Source: Macropodus opercularis (lineage: Eukaryota; Chordata; Actinopteri; Anabantiformes; Osphronemidae). From it: a stretch of 64,000 nucleotides of DNA. Positions 58,399 to 64,000 of the stretch are shown piece after piece. Positions within the stretch are counted from its first letter, which is position 1. The number at the start of each line of letters is the position of its first letter. The translations under genes and the position numbers were made by a program. Under the pieces are notes generated by a model. That model was not told where the DNA came from. It was given only the letters and a program-made list of their open reading frames with translations, and searched no databases. Location of the stretch: positions 15,357,501 through 15,421,500 of the forward strand of contig CM061096.1 in assembly GCA_030770545.1 (NCBI GenBank), in the 5' to 3' direction.

Positions 58399-58968
58399 GC
58401 AGGTGGGAAACGCACACAGAGGTGGATGAGCTGTTCCTTCACTACGTACTGATTCCTTCGTGTAGTCACAAGCTCGGCCGAAGCAGCAGATGTGTGCGCA
58501 GACACCTGTTTCTAAGGGAGCTGGTCCAGCGTGTGCAAACTTCAAAGAGTCGTTCTGTCTGAGCGCAGCGTTCCAGTAACGAACCCTCTGTTCTATTTCC
58601 CATCCTCTGTCTGAAGCAGAAACGTCGACTGGGCCGTGTGTCGTACTGTAGCTCGGTTTCTTTTCAGCTGCATCTTTATTTATTGAAAATGTGCCTAATT
58701 GTGCTGCAGAACAATTATCACTGCTTATTATTGTGTCCATGGAGCAGCATTCACCTGTTACAGTGAGCAGTGAACGCGTGGGCCAGACATTTTACCACTC
58801 GTGCCTAGTTTGTCGCTCTGCTTCGTTTCGTGACTCACTGCTTCTCTCCGGTGGAGCCATCTGAAAATACACAACGGACCTGAGCTACATTCGTCGTTTA
58901 GTTTTGTCATTGATATTACAGGCTTTTCGTTAAATATTCAGATTTTTTTAGGACAAATTTCAGTTGGA

Positions 58969-58974
58969 AATAAA
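58969..58974 (+). terminator. candidate proximal polyadenylation signal of llgl1
   Basis: AATAAA 571 bases after the stop codon. Confidence 0.5.
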
Positions 58975-60183
58975 TTCTTTATTTCCACGTTTGTATGTTG
59001 TAGATGATGGCAGATGGTATTTGTTGAATACTGTTTTAAGCTACATACACATTTGACTCAACAGTGACAAGAATTACTTAATACGTCAGACCTGCTTCAT
59101 TCATTCATTTAGTAGATTGAGTAATGTGCTCATGTCGACGTTTAGCTTTGTTAACGGACCGTTTCTTGTTGAAGTGTTGCAGGGAGGGTTCAAATGGTCT
59201 GGATGGGCCGGATTTCAGTGCTGGACCACAAACATCTCCCATCAGCCACTGTGGAGCCCCGTCAGCATGCTGCTCTGGCACAAAGTGGGAAGAACGCATC
59301 GACATGACAAAGGCTTCTGTTGCGGCTTCTTCTGCTGCAAGAACTAAAATAAGCATTTTCTAGAGCGGCTTTGGAAACATGACGATGTCTTCTGGACGCA
59401 CTTGGATTTGAAGAACTCGAGGATTTAGTTTTCCGTGTGAGTGAACCTCGCAGTCATTCCCATGGTGACGCCGTAATGACTGGCTCAGCCTTTTGGAGAC
59501 ATTTCTACATCATCTTTCTACTCGCAGCTTTTGTTTTGTGGTGTGCTAGGCTCTGAGTTTCCCCACACAGTTGGAACTGGAAATGGTGCTCAGTCACCAG
59601 ATGTGCTTCATTAATGTTGAATAGATTTTTTTTTTTTTTTTGCACATTAGTGGATGCGATGGATGGTTCTGCACCGTGCTTGGCAACACCACAGCCATGT
59701 GAATGACCTGTTTACAGACAGAGGATCCAAATGGAGCATAATGTTTAAAGACTAGCAAAGGACGTATTTTGAATATTTGAACCTCCTGTATGTCAGCAAT
59801 TAGTATTTGGATGACTTCTTTTCACACAAGCACATGTTCACAACTGTTACTACAACTTCTCTCGCTAATGAAGGAAAAGATCTTTCAAAGATAAACGGAA
59901 CGAGACTCGTACGTAAGAAATCAGCTGGTAAAGAGAAGCTACCAACCCGTATTTCTAAGCGCAGGGTCTGAGCTGTGAAGACATTGGTTTATTGGCTTGA
60001 ATGTTATACATTCTCTTTATCAGGCAAAATTTATCACTGAACTGTCACAACGGATCACGTGGAGGTTTAACGGTACGACGCATTCAGTGATGTCTGTGAA
60101 ACATCTGGCTGCTCTTCAGTCTTCCCTCCTACCCGTCATCGCTGAGAGATGTGTGCAGTAACACGCTGTGATTGGAGTTTAAG

Positions 60184-60189
60184 AATAAA
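60184..60189 (+). terminator. candidate distal polyadenylation signal of llgl1
   Basis: AATAAA about 1.8 kb after the stop codon, followed by T-rich sequence; another hexamer lies about 40 bases further. Confidence 0.5.
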
Positions 60190-61056
60190 GTTTCAGTTTT
60201 TTAATCCAGACTTCTTGCTCTAGTTTGGTCAAATAAAGATGTTGAGAGGATGAAGGTAAAGAAGGTGAGAAACTCGTGTGAGAACATTTCACGCTTCACA
60301 CAATTGTTTTTGATGGGACTCAGGGAAGTGAGGCAAGAGAAGCAAAGTCTGTCTTAATGCTACGTGTGATGCGCCCGAGATTCCTGCTATTAGGTTTCTG
60401 GGCTAGACGGGGCTGCAACCACCAGTATTTTAACCCATTTTTAAAGGTTTTACTGTGTAAAAACAATATATTTACATGATCTATGTAGGGTTACAGCAGA
60501 CAGGGTTGACTGTATGCTGATAGTTACTAAGCAGCTTTAGGCTACAGGTTCTAACTTCTCTATCACCTCACCTAAAACAAAGTACAAAAGGGACCTCATT
60601 ACTAATGTAGCTGAACATTTAAGTCAAAAACCTTTGTTTTTAATGTTGCAGTTGATTTCACGGCAAATTAACCCTTTCATGCTACGGCTGGCACGATTAA
60701 CCTTCAAAGTTTAAGATGCATTCATTTCTGCTTTGGCATTCAGTTTGCGTGTAGGAGTTTAATATGGTCACTTAGCATATCGGCTGATGAAGAATTGTGA
60801 ATGTTAATAAAATTATTTACTCTACAGGACTTGGTGTGCTGCTCATTGGTTTGTTGATGCTCACATCCGGTGTCAGAGTAGTAGCTTGAGTTTCACTTCA
60901 CCCGTCCTACACGTGGGGACTAGCTGCTGGCTCCAGTTCTTCCCTTTGAGCTACCTACATAAACAGCAGCCTTTAAATCAAACACACCTCGCAGACTCTA
61001 CAGTGCGTAACAGATGTTTATATAGTAGCCATACTAAACAAAGCTGGACGTGAGGT

Positions 61057-61062
61057 TTTATT
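61057..61062 (-). terminator. candidate polyadenylation signal of flii
   Basis: AATAAA on the - strand about 1.26 kb after the flii stop codon. It would give a 3' UTR of about 61040-62322, a stretch in which I see no other feature. Confidence 0.5.
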
Positions 61063-62322
61063 TTTATATAAAATACATAAATAAAGCATCTGCAGGTGAC
61101 ATCTGGAGCATGTGCACATATTCATATACACAAACGCATACAATTTAAACTCACAAACAGCCCTACAATTCTCCCCAAAACTAGAAAATGCCAAGGTTGC
61201 AGCCATTTGGGTAAACTGACAGCAGGCATTGTTAAGCTCACCGCTGGTCTAAGATCAGAAGTCAATGTATTTATTAAAATATGTCTCTGTGGTGCGAGAG
61301 CTCTCCCGTTAAATCCGGCCAATCAGAGTCTTCAAAAATAAACATGTTTGAAAGAGAAAACGTGTTAAGATTGACGTTTAACTCCATCTAACTTAAAATA
61401 CTATTAGTTCTGAAAATGAAACGTGCATTTGCGTTTTCAAAAATTATGCAAAAAAACAAACTTGGCTCTAGAAAAAGTCAAACAAAGACATATTTTGACA
61501 AGTTGAGTGTAACAGGGGAATACAGTATTGTTATATCATTTCAGTATCTCCTGGACTCCTGATTGCACATTTAAACATTCACCCCCTAAACCACAAGCAA
61601 GCACCTGTCTCAAAATGTCCCAGATCTTCTCTGATGTCTTTGGCCAATTAATCTTGAGTAAATTCTCAAACTAATAAAATTTAAGTTCAAAGCACCTTGA
61701 CATGAACAATGTTTTGCAGTCAGATCAGTGGACACGTGACAAGTGAGAGCAGGAGAAACCCCATTTCAGTAAAGGCGTGTGGGGGACAAACACCACGTAG
61801 AGTCTGCAACCGATAAATATATATATATGAACTAACATTCCTCAAAAAACTATTAGTGCTGTTTATTTAAATCCCTCAATGACAAGAAACAAACTAATAA
61901 TGTCTGCTTTCAGCTGCGCAACATGGCACTAAACACAGAGAAGACTAGTAGTAGTTCTCCTCTCCTGGAAACAACAAGCAGCCAAGCTCATCAATGTAAG
62001 GGGCTGAGCTCCCTTTGGATAATGTTAAAGCCACCATACACCTCAGAATTATTTCATTTCAAAGCATAGATCATTCAACAAAGCAAAAATAAAAAAGGTT
62101 TGGACATTAAGATGATAGAAACTCGACCTAATCTAATGTGTCCAGATTTCTGTTCAGTTTTTTGTGAGCTGACTAACCTGTTGGCCAAGAAGCTGAGCAG
62201 GATGTAGGGAGTCAGAGCTCAAGTAAGGCTGGGGTACGGATAGACATAATCATCTCATTGGTAGAAAACGACATGGCAGCGAATCGATTTGCATATAAAT
62301 TGCTGATTTGGAAAGTGTTTGT

Positions 62323-63914
62323 CTATGAGGGGGGAGTTTTGAAATCTCCCCATGCGTGGAAGCAGCGTGTGAAGCAGTGGGGCTCGTTTCCCTTCCGCAC
62401 CAGTCGCAGCTTCCTCTGCTGTTCACCTTCTTTTGAGCGCATGTGCTGAATGTACACCTGGTGAAGAGGACAGAGGTTAGTTAAATGTGGATGTGTAAAA
62501 GCTAAATGTGTTAACGGGATAATGGGACATCCTACATCAGAAGCCATGTGTGTCAAGCTTATCTGTAAGGTCTGATGTCACTTCCTATTATTACCTTCAA
62601 TAATGATGTTATGGTTTTTGTGGTTCATTATATGTATCTATACTTGTTGCATGTATTATTATTATTGTCATAATCATTAACTATTATTAATTAATAATAT
62701 TATTACTATAGACTATTACTCATCTAATTATTCTTAATGAATAAGGTTTGTTTGTCATTGTTGGGTTGTATTCTGTGTTCTGTTCTGTTTTTCTGTCTTT
62801 GTGTTTCCCTCTTCTTGTGTTCCAAGCTGCAGTTTCATTCACCTGGCAGGCTTTGAGACTAAGCTTGATCTCCACCTGGCTTGTCTGAGAACCGACCCAC
62901 ATGTACACCTGAGAGGGTAGAAAGACATCAGTCATTTGAAAGAACTGGAATGATATAGAAGAAAAATAAATAAAACATCTGTTCTTTTGACCTCATTTCC
63001 ATTGTCCAGCAACATGATGTCGTCATCAGCCAAGTCATCCTGACAGAAGTCGGAGCATTTCTCCGACACAGAGAAATAACCTTTCTCATTCGAGCACCTG
63101 AGGAGAGAAGCAAACGGGGGAGTGATGAGACAGAAGGGAGCAGTCGCTGCTGATGAACTGTGGCAAAGCTCACGAACCTGAAGAGGCGAGCGTGTTTCAT
63201 ATAATCTGCGTCTTCATCGTACGGCTTCTGAGAACCGATCCCCACCCAGAAGAAGTTCTCTGGCTCCTCTCCTTCATTAATTACCTACAAAACAAAGTCA
63301 CTCATTTGTTGAACCGAATTATATGTACACATCTGTGGCTGGAAATATAAATATGACCATAAAAATGTTTATTCGATTTTCAGTAACCTGTCGTCATTCC
63401 TCACCTGTTTGCTGTATGTGTCATCAAACATGCTATTCATGATGTCCTCGGCCAGTTTGGCTTCGTCAGGGTCAGCAGCTCTGCCCACCCAGGTGTAAAC
63501 AATGCCCTGATTGTCCGTACTCTCAAATGGTACCTGCAGAACACAAAATGTTACACAAGGCAGTGAGAGGAAAGTGTGGCTGGATACAATACATTTGTAA
63601 AAATAATAATAGTCGAACCTTGAGTATGAAGCAGAACTCTGAGTTGAGGTTGCCTGAGTCTGTGCCAATCTGGATGGTCCTGAGACAAATTTAACACACA
63701 TTTAATAAACTGCATGAAGAAACATGAAGAAAGTGAAGTTGACAACAGGCAACATTAACCTGGTGCAAAGAGCGCTGCCATTGGTGCGTATATGGTAGAG
63801 GGAGGGCTGAGCAGAGTCCGTGTTCTGTTTCCTCTTCCCTTTGTGGATGATGAACTTCCTCTTGAAGTGGGACAGGAACTTGAGGTTCTCCTGCTGCTGG
63901 GTCATACGTACCAC
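62323..63914 (-). CDS. flii: Flightless-1, gelsolin-family actin regulator (3' end only, last 7 exons)
   Basis: FLII joins N-terminal leucine-rich repeats to gelsolin-like domains, binds actin and acts as a nuclear receptor coactivator. Only the C-terminal 252 or so residues are in the window (human total 1269). Exons on the - strand: 63760-63914, 63619-63679, 63405-63533, 63178-63284, 62992-63097, 62843-62908, 62323-62457, with continuous phase. Recognised stretches: ENLKFLSHFKRKFIIHKGKRK, SLYHIRTNGSALCTR, GIVYTWVGRAADPDEAKLAE, GEEPENFFWVGIGSQKPYDE, VYMWVGSQTSQVEIKLSLKA and LRLVRKGNEPHCFTRCFHAW, all close to human and covering the last gelsolin-like repeats. The final residues GDFKTPPS differ from the human ending SAFCKALA. 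The gene continues past the right edge; 63915-64000 looks like intron. Confidence 0.95.
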
Positions 63915-64000
63915 CTAAACACCAAAGCAAACCACGGTAAAGCCCTTGTAAAACCATAAACAGAAAGCATGAGGCCAAAACTCAAGCACAGCAGGAATAG

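Larger units (their letters stand above)
58399..61056. other. llgl1 3' UTR and llgl1-flii convergent intergenic region
   Basis: llgl1 (+) and flii (-) meet tail to tail here. AATAAA hexamers on the + strand at 58969-58974 and 60184-60189 allow a short or a long llgl1 3' UTR. No coding exon is recognised; open frames at 59117-59363 are short and overlap on both strands, as expected by chance. Confidence 0.65.

Noticed and set aside
59117..59363. Open frames of about 80 codons in the llgl1 3' UTR
   Set aside because: They overlap on both strands and in several phases without family similarity.

Overview
The window looks like nuclear DNA from a teleost fish. The genes have vertebrate exon-intron structure with small to moderate introns, many (TG)n, (CA)n and (ATCC)n microsatellites, and proteins that resemble the human orthologues along their whole length. 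The fish assignment is an inference from gene order, intron size and microsatellite content; I cannot name the species. No bacterial, viral or CRISPR features are visible, and I found no intact transposon.

Layout, left to right. At the far left a possible last exon of a + strand gene ends at 313 (weak; position would fit znf598). syngr3 (synaptogyrin-3) is on the - strand, coding 1168-4238 in 4 exons. gfer (Erv1/ALR sulfhydryl oxidase) is on the - strand, coding 5435-6444 in 3 exons. drg2 (developmentally regulated GTP-binding protein 2) is on the + strand, coding 6954-9977 in 13 exons, head to head with gfer across about 510 bp. myo15a (unconventional myosin XV) is on the + strand: a TATA box and a probable non-coding first exon near 12467-12596, then coding 15465-39765. 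I reconstructed 65 coding exons with continuous reading phase, including a 5433-nt exon 2 and a 6-nt microexon. llgl1 (Lethal giant larvae homologue 1) is on the + strand, coding 41373-58398 in 23 exons. The 3' end of flii (Flightless-1) is on the - strand, coding 62323-63914 for the 7 last exons; the rest lies beyond the right edge.

The block drg2-myo15a-llgl1-flii matches the human 17p11.2 (Smith-Magenis) order except that ALKBH5, which in human lies between MYO15A and LLGL1, is not seen. The left part (syngr3-gfer) matches human 16p13.3. The join between the two blocks is the gfer/drg2 divergent promoter. The genes are functionally unrelated neighbours: synaptic vesicle protein, mitochondrial disulfide relay, GTPase, hair-bundle motor, polarity scaffold, actin regulator.

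The most interesting features are inside myo15a and in splice signals. The N-terminal extension is much longer than in human and holds a tandem protein repeat family (about 8 clear copies at residues 1426-1720) that I do not recognise. Two introns (drg2 intron 7 and llgl1 intron 2) carry minor-spliceosome (U12-type) signals. I see no wholly new biological system.
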